Below, piece after piece: positions 27,601 through 42,600 of a stretch of DNA of 64,000 nt. Each line of letters opens with the position of its first letter. Position 1 is the first letter of the stretch. Made by a program: the position numbers and the translations under genes. The stretch is from the NCBI RefSeq assembly GCF_032854445.1, contig NC_088298.1:6623504-6687503 (forward strand), written 5' to 3'. The notes below the pieces were generated by a model, which was given only the letters and a program-made list of their open reading frames with translations, did no database searches and was not told the origin of the DNA. The DNA comes from Liolophura sinensis (lineage: Eukaryota > Mollusca > Polyplacophora > Chitonida > Chitonidae).

Positions 27601-30600
27601 GAGCGCCTAGCAAGGCAGGCAGCAAGTACATTTTGTTTTTTTTACCAAGTATTTGGTGTGACCCGAGTCAGGTTTGATCCAGGGTCTCAAGACTTCAAGT
27701 CGGATGCTGTAACCGTTAGACCACCAAAGCAGTGATAATGGGGATACATATAGATGCCTGCCCAAAACATGTTGATCCAGGCTGAATATTTTGTTTTCTG
27801 TAGTATGTGACGTTGCTGTATAGCTGTACTTGTAAAGCAAAGAGATTTCACCTACAGGCACTTCAACATACCAGCAGAAAATGGTGTATTTTGTTGAGTT
27901 AGAAACCAACTTAGGACATAAAATCACTCCTTTTGGATATTTTTTGTGTGCGTTAGACATGAGTTTTAAAACATTTACGAAATGGTTACCTATGGTCGAG
28001 GAATGTGGTATTTCGAGAATTGGTAACTTCATCATTAAAAACTAAATTAAAACTTTTTATGATTGATTTAATGTGGTGTTAAAAATACGTGGTTATTTAA
28101 AAGTGAGTGTGAAGACTTGGTTTTATTGATTTTTGTATTCACACGACAAGTATAAATATGTCAACGAGACCTGCAGGCATATGAAATGTATAATGAATGT
28201 AAATTAGATAATCTGATATGCTGGCGGGATTGACGCTCAATGAGCTTGTTCTCTCCCAGGGTAAATAGAATGTGGGGATGAGATACATGTTTTAGGCTGT
28301 TGTTAACCAATAGGAGAACAGGCACATATACCCATGCACATTCACAAAAGGAGGGGCTCTGTGGCTGAAGGGGTTAGCACCCCAGCGCAGTACAGTGACC
28401 CAGGAGCCTCTCACCAATGCGGTCAATGTGACTTCAAGTTCAGCTCATCCTGGGTTCCTCTCCACCCATACATGGGAAGGTTTGCCAGCAACGTGCAGAT
28501 AGTCATGGGTTGCCCCCGGGCTTTGCCCAGTTTCCTCCCACCATAATGCTGGCTGCCATCGTATAAGTGAAATATTCTTGAGTACGGCGTAACTATAATG
28601 TTGTGGGTTGTCTTGGCAGGAAACTGTACTGGGGTGACGGACTCAGAAGCGCCCTCTATGTGTCACAGCTGAACGGGACCAGTCGTAAAACGCTGCTACG
28701 AGGGGGAATTTTGTCCCGCCCTCGAGCAGTTGTTGTGGATCCTGCCTCAGGGTAAGATTTGTCATAAGATGTGAAAAATATCAGGTCAAGTTTAATATTA
28801 CCTTCGGGGTTGAGTTTTGAATTGGAAGTACCTGAATAGTTTGAGTCAGTTAGTTGTCACAGTTATCTACCCTTAATTACAAATTGCGAAAAAACAAAAA
28901 ACAAAAAAAAAATGCTAGGCTGGCCCCAAGTAGTTAGTTAACTAGCTATCTGCGGTGACTTAGTAGCAAAACTTAAACCTTCAAGACCGTTAATAATTCA
29001 GTGGTAAATGTGTAGAAAACTTTTCACCTGTGTAGGTTCCACTGCACCTTTACAAAGCTATCATTTAAATAACATTGTAACTCGTTAATAACGTGATTGG
29101 CTAGAAGATTTGCCGCTCCCTTAAATCTTCAGCAAATCGGACCATGCACACAGTGCATGTTTTGGCATATTACAGGCATGCTACCTGATCTAGACAGGTT
29201 GTTATATCGTTTCTGTAAAATACATATGTACCTCAAACAATACATTTACTCATGAAAACCTAATGAATTCTGTTTTGAAATTGCATCAAAAGCTGTACTT
29301 TACTGGTTGAATTTGTTGAAGATTTAGGGTATATGTCTCTCATCAAAAAATATTGGAATATAAATTTATTATCCGGCAAGCTATGTTCTCAGCTAATGTT
29401 ACTGTTTATTTTTATTTCACATATTTATGGTTTTTGATGTTCTCATTTCGCTGTTCAGCTACGCTTACTTTTCGGACTGGGGATCCCGTGCCTTTATCGG
29501 CAGGATTGGTATGGACGGCTCAAATGCTACAAAGATCATTACGGACAAGATGGTTTGGCCCAATGCCCTAACCATAGATCACGACACCCAGAGGGTGTGG
29601 TGGGCAGATGCTCACCTGGATTACATTGAGTAAGACTCTATCACAGTAGTATTTATTCATTTGTTTGATGGGTGTTATGTGCCATACTCAAGAGTACTTC
29701 ACTTACACAATTGTTGCCAGAGCAATGAACACTCTCCCAGAAAGTAGTTTGATTTATTTTTGTACAATCTTTCAAACCAAGTAAAATGAATAACAGGTGA
29801 AATTTGAACAACACGACACAAAAATACTTTAGCTATGATGATTAAATCAACTTAATAGCATACAATAGCTTTAAAGAACATTGCGCAAGACCATGAATAC
29901 ATGTACGTAAAAGACTTACAGCATACAGAAAACTGAAAAACCATGAGGGCTAAATAACCTTGAGGACTGAAAACCACAAGGACTGAAAACCACGAGGACT
30001 GAAAAACCACGAGGACTGAAAACCACGCAGACTGAAAAACCATGAGGGCTGAATAACCACGAGGACTGAAAAACCATGAGGGCTAAATAACCATGAGGAC
30101 TGAAAAACCACGAGGGCTAAATAACCATGGGGACTGAAAAACCTTTAGGGCTAAATAACCATGAGGGCTGAAAAACCACGAGAAGAGAAAAACCACAAGG
30201 ACTGGAAAACCACGAGGACTGAATAACCATGAGGACTGAAAAACCGTGTGGACTGAAAAACCACGAGAGCTAAATAACCATGAGGACTGAAAAACCACGA
30301 GGGTTAAATAACCATGAGGACTGAAAAACCACAAGGGCTAAATAACCATGAGGACTGAAAAACCACGAGAAGTGAAAAACCACAACGACTGGAAAACCAC
30401 AAGGACTAAAAACCACAAGGACTGAAAACCACGAGGACTGAATAACCATGAGGACTGAAAAAACGTGTGGACTGAAAAACCATGAGGAATGAATAACCAT
30501 GAGGACTGAAAAACCACGAGGACTGAAAAACCACAAGGACTGAAAAACCACCAGGACTGAAAACCACCAGGACTGAATAATCATGAGGACTGAATAACCA

Positions 30601-33600
30601 TGAGGACTGAAAAACCGTGTGGACTGAATAACCACGAGGACTGAAAAACCACAAGGGCTAAATAACCATGAGGACTGAAAAACCACGAGGGCTAAATAAC
30701 CATGGGGACTGAAAAACTATGAGGGCTAAATAACCATGAGGGCTGAAAAACCACGAGAAGAGAAAAACCACAAGGACTGGAAAACCACGAGGACTGAATA
30801 ACCATGAGGACTGAAAAACCGTTTGGACTGAAAAACCACGAGAGCTAAATAACCATGAGGACTGAAAAACCACGAGGGTTAAATAACTATGAGGACTGAA
30901 AAACCACAAGGGCTAAATAACCATGAGGACTGAAAAACCACGAGAAGTGAAAAACCACAAGGACTGGAAAACCACAAGGACTAAAAACCACAAGGACTGA
31001 AAACCATGAGGACTGAATAACCATGAGGACTGAAAAACTGTGTGGACTGAAAAACCATGAGGACTGAATAACCATGAGGACTGAAAAACCACGAGGACTG
31101 AAAAACCACAAGGACTGGAAAACCACGAGGACTGAATAATCATGAGGACTGAATAACCATGAGAACTGAAAAACCGTGTGGACTGAATAACCACGCGGAC
31201 TGAATAACCACAATGACTGGAAAACCATCAGGACTGAAAACCACGAGGACTGAATAACCACGAGGACTAAATATCCATGAGGACTGAAAAACATGACTGA
31301 AAAACCACGAGGACTGAAAAACATAACTGAAAAACCACGAGGACTGAAAAACCACGAGGACTGAAAAACCACGAGGACAAGACGGCATGCTAAAATGAAA
31401 TAGGGAGTTTCGAGTGTGAGCCCTTTTGTCGTTACAGGTTTAAACAATCCAACTGTTATCATTTTACTTTAGAAAAACTTTGAGCATCTTTTGATGACAT
31501 TGATTTACCACTATCCTGTCTCACCATGTTGCACTGGCACAAATGATGGGATCTTTTCAAGTTTACAAAAGTTCAGCTTCACTTTAGTGTTTTCTGTGCC
31601 TTTAAAACATATATTAATTTTTACAAGACAGAATATAATGGGATTGTATTAGGAACATGTCTGTAAAAATAGTAATATACAATAATATAGGAAATATAAA
31701 AATTTTTTGGTGAGATGTGCAAATGTGGACGGCTCCAACATACATGGCATTGTGTCTCCTCTACACAAAAGTCTCACCAGCTTTGGCTTTGTGTACCAGG
31801 GAGATGTTCTTGGTTAAGACGTAAAACTGTTCCCTCAGCTGAATATTAAAATATAATAATTTTCTTGTCCAGATTTGCGAATGTCGATGGCTCCAACAGA
31901 CACATGGTTCTGGAAAACACAGTACCCCATCCGTTCGCAATCACGGTGTTCGAGGAATGGATGTACTGGACAGACTGGAATCACATGACCGTGGAGAGAG
32001 CCAATAGATTTACAGGGGCCAATCACAGCATCCTGTACAACGTCACACATCGACCGTATGACATCCACATCTACCATCCGCTGATGCAGAGAGGACGTAA
32101 GCAAATTGTGGCATTATTAGGTCCCTCGATGACTCATACCCTTAAAGAGACTGTTCCGTAGAATGATTGTAAAGAAATCAGGGTAGTTAATTGTGACTGA
32201 ATTTTTTTGCAGTGACCAACTTTAATATGCTCTTTCAGTATTTTGTTTTTCCTTCATGATTTATAAGCATTGACACATATGGATGCAGAAAGCCACTTGG
32301 TAAAGTTTGTGCAAAATGGACGCTTTCATTACTTTATCTTCCATTCTCAGTTGACATGCATATTTCAGAAAAGTGTGGTTTTCTAGCTAGATCGTCATTA
32401 AATACTGATAATTAAACCCACAAACATGCAGAGTATTTTATTGTTACTGTAACTTCAGTTAGAATTTGTACTTGAAGATAGAATACTGCTTATTGTTGTC
32501 AATACTGAAGAGTTTTCCAAGATGTAGATTGTTAAAGTGTCAGAAAAAAACTGAACTAAGCCTCCAGGATGAAACCGCTAAAATTAATATTTTTATATTT
32601 GCCTCTAAGAATGCACTGAGAATTTTTGGTACGAATTATGATGACAAATACTGCGTTTTTTAATTGGTTTTTTTTTTTGTGTTGAGTCAAATAATGCTGC
32701 GGTAAAGTATGACGTCAATCTTGTTCTTGGTGTTGGCAGTACCAAATCCCTGTGGCGTGAACAATGGGGGTTGTTCCCACCTGTGCCTCATTGCCCCTGG
32801 TGGAATGACGTATACCTGCGCCTGTCCGGACTACTTCATCATTGCCCCTGATCAGAGTACCTGTATAGCTAATTGCTCTCAGAGCCAGTTCAGGTGTGGC
32901 GTAACTGATGACAGGTGTATACCTGATGTTTGGAAGTGTGACGGTGACGAAGATTGCAAGGATGGATCAGACGAACCTGATGATTGTCGTATGTATGCTT
33001 CATCAGCGCGCTATTTTCAGGTTGTTGTTGTTGTCGTGGACAAGTGGCTCAAGCTGTTACTGTAATTCTTCAACCTTTTTAGATGTTTACAAGCTAGGTG
33101 TTTATTCAAGCATATTCTGAAGGCATTATTCTGTGTAGACTGATAACAATACATTTTTAAAAATGTGAATAAATGACACTGAAAATTGCTCTTTCCAATG
33201 CGAAAAGGTTGAGGAATTAGGGTAAAGCACTGATGACCTATCTTTCCCTAAATACATTTTGTATATTACTTTGTGTACGATCACCAGCATGCTAGGTCTG
33301 AGGTAAATATTTTGATCACGTGATGTCTCTCATCTGCTCATTTCTTTCTTGCACTGAGAATTGGCAGGCCAGGTATGGAATTAAATACAGTCACCTTATT
33401 GTCCCGAGGCCCTGCAGTTGATACATCAGGTGCACCTCCCACCTCAGGACTTGCAGTTGATACAGCAGGTGCACCTCCCACCTCATTGTCCCGAGGACCT
33501 GCAGTTGATACAGCAGGTGCACCTACCACCACAGGACTTGCAGTTGATACAGCAGGTGCACCTCCCACCTCATTGCCCGAGGTCTTGCAGTTGATACAGC

Positions 33601-36600
33601 AGGTGCACCTCCCACCTCATTGTCCTGAGGACCTGCAGTTGATACAGCAGGTGCACCTCCCACCTCATTGTCCTGAGGACCTGCAGTTGATACAGCAGGA
33701 GCACCGCCCACCTCAGGACTTGCAGTTGATACAGCAGGTGAACCTCCCACATCATTGTCCTGAAGACTTGCAGTTGATACAGCAGGTGCACCTCCCACAT
33801 CATTGTCCTGGGGACTTGAAGTTGATACAGCAGATGCACCTCCTACCTCATTGCCCCGAGGACTTGCAGTTGATACAGCAGGTGCACCTCCCACCTCATT
33901 GCCCGAGGACTTGCAGTTGATACAGCAGGTGCACCTCCCACCTCATTGCCCCAAGGACCTGCAGTTGATACCTCCCACTGAAGCTCTACCCAAAATGGAC
34001 TAGGTTCATGTCAGGCTGTTTCACCGATTTGAGTTATATCGTGTGTAACTTACAGCTAACGTAAGCCTAATGGAGATCACAACCTGACAGCTAATGTAGG
34101 CCTAATGGAGATCACAACCTGACAGCTAACGTAGGCCTAATGGAGACCACAACTTGACAGCTAACGTAGGCCTAACGGAGACCACAACCTGACAGCTAAC
34201 ACAGGCCTAATGGAGACCACAACCTGACAGCTAACGTAGGCCTAATGGAGACCACAACCTGACAGCTAACGTAGGCCTTATGGAGACCACAACCTGACAG
34301 CTAATGTAGGCCTTATGGAGACCACAACCTGACAGCTAACGTAGGCCTTATGGAGACCACAACCTGACAGCTAACGTAGGCCTTATGGAGACCACAACCT
34401 GACAGCTAACGTAGGCCTAATGCTGGTATAAACACATATTAACATGTCTCAGAGTTATTACCTTGAGTCCCGTCCCTTGGCCAGACTCGTGGTATTGACT
34501 GTGACACAAGTTAATATGTGTATAATGTACTACATGCTCAACAAATCTCCTGTAATCTCCAAAATAAATTCTGAAGGTGAGCAGGTCATGGGGAGGCTTT
34601 GTTTGTAGAAACATCAAGTTTTCTATTTACAGCAGTGCGTCATTGCCCCAGGGGTCAGTTCCAGTGTGAGAACCTCAACTGTACATACTCGTTCAACGTG
34701 TGCAACCTGAACGATGACTGTGGTGACGGTTCAGATGAACGAGACTGCGAGCTGCGACAGTGTGAACCATGGCAGTTCAAGTGTGCCAATCACAAGTGTG
34801 TGCCACGTGGTTGGATGTGCGATAGTGAAGATGACTGTGGGGATAACAGCGATGAACCTGCAACGTGTGGTTAGTATAGCGGAGGCAGTGGGATGGGGGG
34901 GGGGGGGGTGTTGCAGAGGGGGAGGGCAGGGTGATGAAGGGAATCAAGACCATGGTTTTATTTGAAATTTCGTAAAATTTATAATTACGTAAAATTTGTA
35001 ATGTATTTTTTGACCAATGATGTTAAAAGTTTGAAGGCTTGACTGGACAAGCATGTCCTGATTTTAACTTGATGGGTTGTAGATTACTACGCCTCATTTT
35101 AAGTTTCACATTTTGCTTAAAACGCAAGTTTTGTTTTATGGTATTGGCCCTACTTTGACCCACAAACTAGCATGATACTGAAGTTTTATATTTTAGCTTT
35201 TTAGCTAAACTCAGGTGTGGAGCGTAAGTCTAGTTGTAAATAATTCATTTTCATCTGTTGTAAAATGGTGAAGTAAAGATTCTCTGTGCTAAGCCTAAAT
35301 CAGCATTATTGTGATACTGGTGCCAGAGTATGTTCACAGCTTTGATGTTCGGACAACGACTTCTCTTTGTTTCTTTTTGTGGTGACGTGTTTAAGAGACC
35401 TCATTGCTTGATGTCTTCTCTGATCAGTGGGACTGTGACCATGTGTGTGTGGGTTTTTGTCAGTTATCCAGCATGGTCAGATGGTCTGATCAATGGGACT
35501 GGACGTTTTGATGTAGCTGTGACTGTGTGTCTGTGGGTTTTAGTCAGTTATCCAGCGTGGTCAGATGGTCTGATCAGTAGGATTGGAAGTTTTGATGTAG
35601 CTGTGACCATGTGTGTGTGGGTTTTTGTCAGTTATCCAGCATGTTCAGATGGTCTGATCAATGGGACTGGAAGTTTTATTGTAGCTGTGACCATGTGTGT
35701 CTGTGGGTCTTTGTCAGTTATCCAGCATGGTCAGATGGTCTGATCAGTGGGACTGGAAGTTTTGATGTAGCCGTGACCATGTTTATGTGGGTTTTAGTCA
35801 GTTATCCAGCATGGTCAGATGGTCTGATCAATGGGACTGGAAGTTTTGATGTAGCTGTGACCATGTGTGTGTGGGTTTTGGTTAGTTATCCAGCATGATC
35901 AGATGGTCTGATCAGTGGGACTGGAAGTTTTGATGTAGCTGTGACTGTCTGTGTGGGTTTTTGTCAGTTATCCAGCATGGTCAGATGGTCTGATCAATGG
36001 GACTGGAAGTTTTGATGTAGCTGTGACCATGTGTGTGGGGGTTTTTGTCAGTTATCCAGCATGGTCAGATTGTCTGATCAGTGGGACTGGAAGTTTTGAT
36101 GTAGCTGTGACCATGTGTGTGGGGTTTTTGTCAGTTATCCAGCATGGTCAGATGGTCTGATCAGTGGGACTGGAAGTTTTGATGTAGCTGTGCCCATGTG
36201 TGTGTGGGTTTTTGTCAGTTATCCAGCATGGTCAGATGGTCTGATCAATGGGACTGGAAGTTTTGATGTAACTATGACCATGTGTGGGTGGGTTTTTGTC
36301 AGTTATCCAGCATGGTCAGATTGTCTGATCAGTGGGACTGGACGTTTTGATGTAGCTGTGACTGTGTGGGTTTTTGTCAATTATCCAGCATGGTCAGATG
36401 GTCTGATGAATGGGACTGGAAGTTTTGATGTAGCTGTGACCATGTGTCTGTGGGTTTTTGTCAGTTATCCAGCATGGTCAGATGGTCTGATCAGTGGGAC
36501 TGGAAGTTTTGATGTAGCTGTGACTATGTGTGTGGGGGTTTTTGTCAGTTGTCCAGCATGGTCAGATGGTCTGATCAATGGGACTGGAAGTTTTGATGTA

Positions 36601-39600
36601 GCTGTGGCTGTGTGTGTGGGTTTTTGTCAGTTATCCAGCATGGTCAGATTGTCTGATCAGTGGGACTGGAAGTTTTGATGTAGCTGTGACCATGTGTGTG
36701 TGGGTTTTTGTCAGTTATCCAGCATGATCAGATGGTCTGATTAGTGGGACTGGAAGTTTTGATGTAGCTGTGCCCATGTGTGTGTGTGTTTTTGTCAGTT
36801 ATCCAGCATGGTCAGATTGTCTGATCAGTGGGACTGGAAGTTTTGATGTAGCTGTGACTGTGTGTGTGTGGGTTTTTGTCAGTTATCCAGCATGGTCAGA
36901 TGGTCTGATCAGTGGGACTGGAAGTTTTGATGTAGCTGTGACTGTGTGTGTGGGGGTTTTTGTCAGTTATCCAGCATGATCAGATGGTCTGATCAGTGGG
37001 ACTGGAAGTTTTGATGTAGCTGTGATCATGTGTTTGTGGGTTTTGTCTGTTATCCAGCATGATCAGATGGTCTGATTAGTGGGACTGGAAGTTTTGCTGT
37101 AGCTGTGACTGTGTGTGTGGGTTTTTGTCAGTTATCCAGCATGGTCAGATGGTCTGATCAATGGGACTGGAAGTTTTGATGTAGCTGTGACCATGTTTAT
37201 GTGGGTTTTTGTCAGTTATCCAGCATGGTCAGATGGTCTGATCAGTGGGACTGGAAGTTTTGATGTAGCTGTGACCATGTGTGTGGGGGTTTTTGTCAGT
37301 TATCCAGCATGGTCAGATGGTCTGATCAGTGGGACTGGAAGTTTTGATGTAGCTGTGACCATGTGTGTGGGGTTTTTGTCAGTTATCCAGCATGGTCAGA
37401 TGGTCTGATCAGTGGGACTAGAAGTTTTGCTGTAGCTGTGACTGTGTGTGTGGGTTTTTGTCAGTTATCCAGCATGGTCAGATTGTCTGATCAGTGGGAC
37501 TGGAAGTTTTGATGTAGCTGTGACCATGTGTATGTGGGTTTTTGTCAGTTATCCAGCATGATCAGATGGTCTGATCAGTGGGACTGGAAGTTTTGATGTA
37601 GCTGTGACTATGTGTGTGGGGGGTTTTTGTCAATTATCCAGCATGGTCAGATGGTCTGATCAGTGGGACTGGAAGTTTTGATGTAGCTGTGACCATGTGT
37701 GTGGGGGTTTTTGTCAGTTATACAGCATGGCCAGATGGTCTGATCAGTGGGACTGGAAGTTTTGATGTAGCTGTGCCCATGTGTGTGTGGGTTTTTGTCA
37801 GTTATCCAGCATGGTCAGATGGTCTGATCAATGGGACTGGAAGTTTTGATGTAGCTATGACCATGTGTCTGTGGGTTTTTGTCAGTTATCCAGCATGGTC
37901 AGATGGTGTACAGTATGTGACATACCCCTGACTATGTTGCTTGTTTTGCTATATTCTGACAGTTCAGTTCATTGTAAGATTTTGTTTTAGAAGATAGAAT
38001 TATAACTACTGGAAAATTGTAATCTTTTTAGGCCTCTAAAAATGGGTTTTTTAGGGAGGGGGCGGGGTAGGGCTAGTTTTAGGGCAAATACAGTCATTTT
38101 TTCAAAATGTTGTGCACTCATAAATTTGACCAAGATATCATATAACAAATTCAAAATGCTCCTAAGTACAATGGAGAGCTCTGGTCAATAATTAAGAATT
38201 AAAAACAAATTTTGTGTACATTTTCCTTATTTTGGTCAGTCTGCCAGCAACCTGCGGATGGTCGTGGGTTTCACCATGAGCTCTGCCTGGTTTCCTCACA
38301 CCATAATGCTGGCCGCCGTCATATAAGTAAAGTAACCTTAAGTACGGCATGAAACACCAATTAAATAAATAAATAAATGAATATTTTGGTCATGTGTTCC
38401 AGCTAATCGCACATGTGGCGCACAGGAATTTGCATGTCGCAATGGACGTTGTATCCCACAGACGTGGAAATGCGATGTGGACGATGATTGTGGAGACAAC
38501 TCTGATGAAGATTCGAGTCTTAATTGTGGTAAGCAGTGATCGGACTGGCTTCATGTATGTCTGTCGTGGTCATCTCAAGTTAGCAGGGAGGTCTGTGTGC
38601 ATGTTGTGTGCAGCTTATGGGTGCGTTGTCCAAGTCCTCCTTGCACGTTAATTAAGATTTGGGCTGCTTTTTAGCTGTATTTGAACTAGATGAACATAAT
38701 GAGGTTTGAATACCATAAACATTGCTGAAGTGATGGTTGAATACAGTAAAAAACATATCGTTCAAGTAATAATTGAATACACGAAACATTGTGTAAATAA
38801 GTGATGCATATAGCTGTATTACTTAAATCTTGTTCAGGGGATATCTGCACATGTGTGCAAGACACATTGTTCAAGTGATAGATGCATATGCCTAAATTAT
38901 GTTCAGGTGATAGCTGTACATGTGTGTAAGACACATTGTTCAAGTGGTAGATGTATTGCTTAAATCTTGTTCAGGTGATAGATGTACAGTACACATGGTT
39001 CGAGTGATAAAGAGTATGGAGTAAAACATAAATCAAATAAATATATAAATCAAGAGAAAAGTTACATTGGTTGGAATGGCCAATTTCATGGCTTCACAAA
39101 CTGTGTAATTTTACCATTGTACACAGAGTAATGCCTTCAGCATATGCTTGAATAAACACTTCACAAACATGCAAAAAGGTTGAAGAATTACAGTAAACAG
39201 TGTTCAGGTTATAACAAATACAATAAACAATCTGCTCCTGAGTTCACACGCACAAACCTAATTGCTATGATAAATAAATCAATCTGTCAATCAGTCAGTC
39301 AGTCAGTCAGTAAATCAGTATTTGATCACAGGAACTCAGACCTGTGCAGAAGGCTGGTGGCATTGCCAAGGTAACTACCGCTGTGTCCCCGCCTGGGCGC
39401 TCTGTGATGGTGCTGATGATTGCCGGGACAACTCCGATGAAGCTCAAGAAAACTGCCCGAGTTGTCACCCGACGGGAGATTTCACCTGTGCCAACAAACG
39501 CTGCATCCCCAGAAGGTGGCTGTGTGACTTTGATGACAACTGCGGCGATAATTCTGACGAAAACCCTGTTATTTGTGGTGAGATTTTTCATTTAATCTAT

Positions 39601-42600
39601 TATGTAATTATTGATTTTAATCAAGTTTAATGCTGTACTGAAGAATTTTTGACTTACACCAAGCTGCTTTTCCAAATCACATTTTGAATTTTTTTTTTCG
39701 ATTTTAGAGCTTATGTTAGGGCTATATAGTTTTTGCCATCTTCTCAAATCTTGTATGAAGAGAGATTTGTCAAGATTTCATTTGTAAACACAAAGGTGCA
39801 AGCTAGGTGACAAGGTTTATAATTTGCAACTCCAGACAACTCAGGTTATTTTTTGTATTTCACGGGTGAGCTGACATTGATAAAATCCAAAAATGGAATG
39901 AAAACAACATTGACAGTTCAAAGTTTTTTTTTCTGTTGATGATTTTCATGTTTTTCATTGCTTTCAGATCGCATAAATACATATTTAACAGGAAGAATTG
40001 CTGAAGCAGTCCACAATTCACACAAATTAAATGATGATTCGTCAGATTTATTTATTAACCCTCCTCTGACATTAAATAATGATTCCTTCTGCTCGTAGAA
40101 CAAAAATTTTAATTGGTTAGGCCTAAGGTCAGAAATGTCTAATTAAACCTACTAGTATTCTCCTGATAGTTACGAGGATTACATTGGCTATCATTCCAGT
40201 CCAAACCGGATACTAATTCTTCATATTTAAAATCACAAATATAAAAAAATTATAATGCTTAGGAAACTTTGATAATACAAAATCAAGATGGTGTCACCAG
40301 TTCTCAGTCAGGATATTTAAAATATTCAAGTCATTCAACCAGCAACATAACCAGTGCAATTTTAATTTTAATGATTGCAGCTTACACTAATTCTTCAGCA
40401 TTTTCAACTACCTTTGCAACCAATCTTTTGAAATGTTCTGAGAGAACTACGAGGTATGGAGAAATAATTTGCACAGTTTTATGAAACTTGCATCTTTATT
40501 GACTCAAACAAATCATTTTAGTATAATTTTCTTAATAATTGTATGCATAAATCCCACTGAAAAAATTAAAGTGCTCTGGTCAAAAAGAGGTCGGTTTACG
40601 GTATATTCATAATACACATGTGCAAAGTTTATTGACTTCAGGCTGAGTTTAGCTCTACTGCCAAAAAAGAAAAGTTTTCGGTATAATTCAGTTTAAGTCC
40701 TGTGTAATTTTTCAGCAAACCTTTACCGAAACTGTTCTGAATCGGAGTATCGATGTGACAACCAGAAATGTATCCCCGACAAGTGGCGTTGTGACCACGA
40801 CAACGATTGTGGTGATAGCTCAGATGAGAAGAGTGATTACTGTAAAGGTAGGTTGTCTCCCCTTGTGTTAGTTAAACAAAAGCAGAACGGACAGCACAGG
40901 ACATGGGGCCGCTTAAATATGCAAAAGGATCTTAAGTCTAGAACTTGATTGTAAGTCATTTAGATCATGATCAAAACCCTAACCTAAATCTGACATCTTC
41001 TTGAATGAAGGGATTGTAAGCTAAGATAGTTGTAATTTCACACAATCTGGTCAACCCTGTTGACATGGTGAAGGAAATGGATTTATCATACTTCTGCCAC
41101 GTCTGTAAGAAACAAATGATAACTTTGGGCCCGTCTGTCGATAAATCCTTTTTTCTGTCCAGCATTTCCGTGCAATAATTCCAAGATTTCTATCAGATTT
41201 TGTCTGGAGGTTCATTTTGTTAAATCTTCATTCATAAAGAACATAATCCAGCCAGACCCCTGCAACAGGCTTTGCAATAAGCACTACTTCAAGTAGTGTC
41301 TGATTTTAATGTTTGTGTGGTATGCATAAAAGCTCAGAGATCAGTTTTGAAAATGAATTTCACAAAATAAAATGATTTTGGATGGTTTTGATTCTGTTTG
41401 GCCATTGCTCTCTGTCCGTTTTGGCTGATGGCTTGAATGCAAATGTTTCTTCACATAAATTGATTCTGACTGGTCATTGCTACTGTGAGTTCAGTCCAGC
41501 TCATGCTTTCTTCCTTCCCGGTCATACGTGTGAATATCTGCCATCAACTTGCGGATGATCGTGGGTTTCTGCCGGGCTCTGCCTGTTTTCCTACCACCAT
41601 CTTGCTGGCTGCCATTGTATATGTCAAATATATGTGAGTCTTGAGTATGGCGTAAAACACCAATCAAATAAATGAATAAATAAATAAATACATGTAGTTT
41701 GTGATTCTAAATTTAGATCAGCACCAGTGCCAGTCAGACCAGTTCCAATGTCAGAGTGGACACTGCATCAGCAAGAAGAATCTCTGTGATGGCTGGAGGG
41801 ACTGTCAAGACAGTTCTGATGAGTTAGACTGTCCAACGCGCTTCCCTGGGGGCCGATACTGCCCCGCTAACAAGTTTGAGTGTGGCAATAAGGTATGTGT
41901 GATCGGGAAAGGCAGGTCGGTCTGCCTGCCTGTCTGTCTGTCAGTCAGTTTGTCTGTCTTCCTGTCTGTCTGTCTGCCTGTCTGTCTTTCGGCCTGTGTG
42001 TCTGTCGGTCAGTTTGTCTGTCTGCCTCTCTGTTTGTCTGCCTGTCTCCCTGTCACCCTGTCTGTCTTTGTCTAAAGGTCTCTTTTGACCAGTTAAGTGA
42101 AGAGTTGTCTTTTTAGTTAAAATCACAGATTGAAAGACTTTGAGGAACTGAGCTCTGAGTGTTGTTGTAGCAGTTGGTGTCATTCTGTCTGTCCATCTGT
42201 CGGTCCTGCCTGTCAGTCTGTCCAGTTCCTTGTAGATCCTGTATATATATATATATATAAATATATATATATGTTTGTCACAGTTGTACTGCGCTTCTCC
42301 TTAGTCATGAGGAAGGACCCAGTTCCTTAACTTCCAGTGACCTTGGTCTATTTCTTCAAGGTCGTTCAGGTAGATCTTCCCATTCACTTCTACGTTCATA
42401 ATACTTTCTACTCGCGTGTACATGCGTATGTATTTACTCAGTTGTGCTTTTAATACACGTGGGAAATGAGATTGATCACACCTGTCAAATGTCACAGCAA
42501 ACATGCGCTATGTTTTAACAGTCACATGCAACAGGTAAAAGGATTTATGTCATTTACTGATGCTGTGTGTATTTGAAAACATGCTTACATGTGTTTGTTT

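Noticed and set aside
29852-31462. Several - strand open frames rich in [15 protein letters not shown]
   Set aside because: Reverse reading of a 17-19 bp minisatellite in an intron.
35415-37915. Series of open frames (up to 187 codons) reading [20 protein letters not shown]
   Set aside because: Tandem repeat with units of 81-84 bp; frames break at indels and no matching splice sites flank it.
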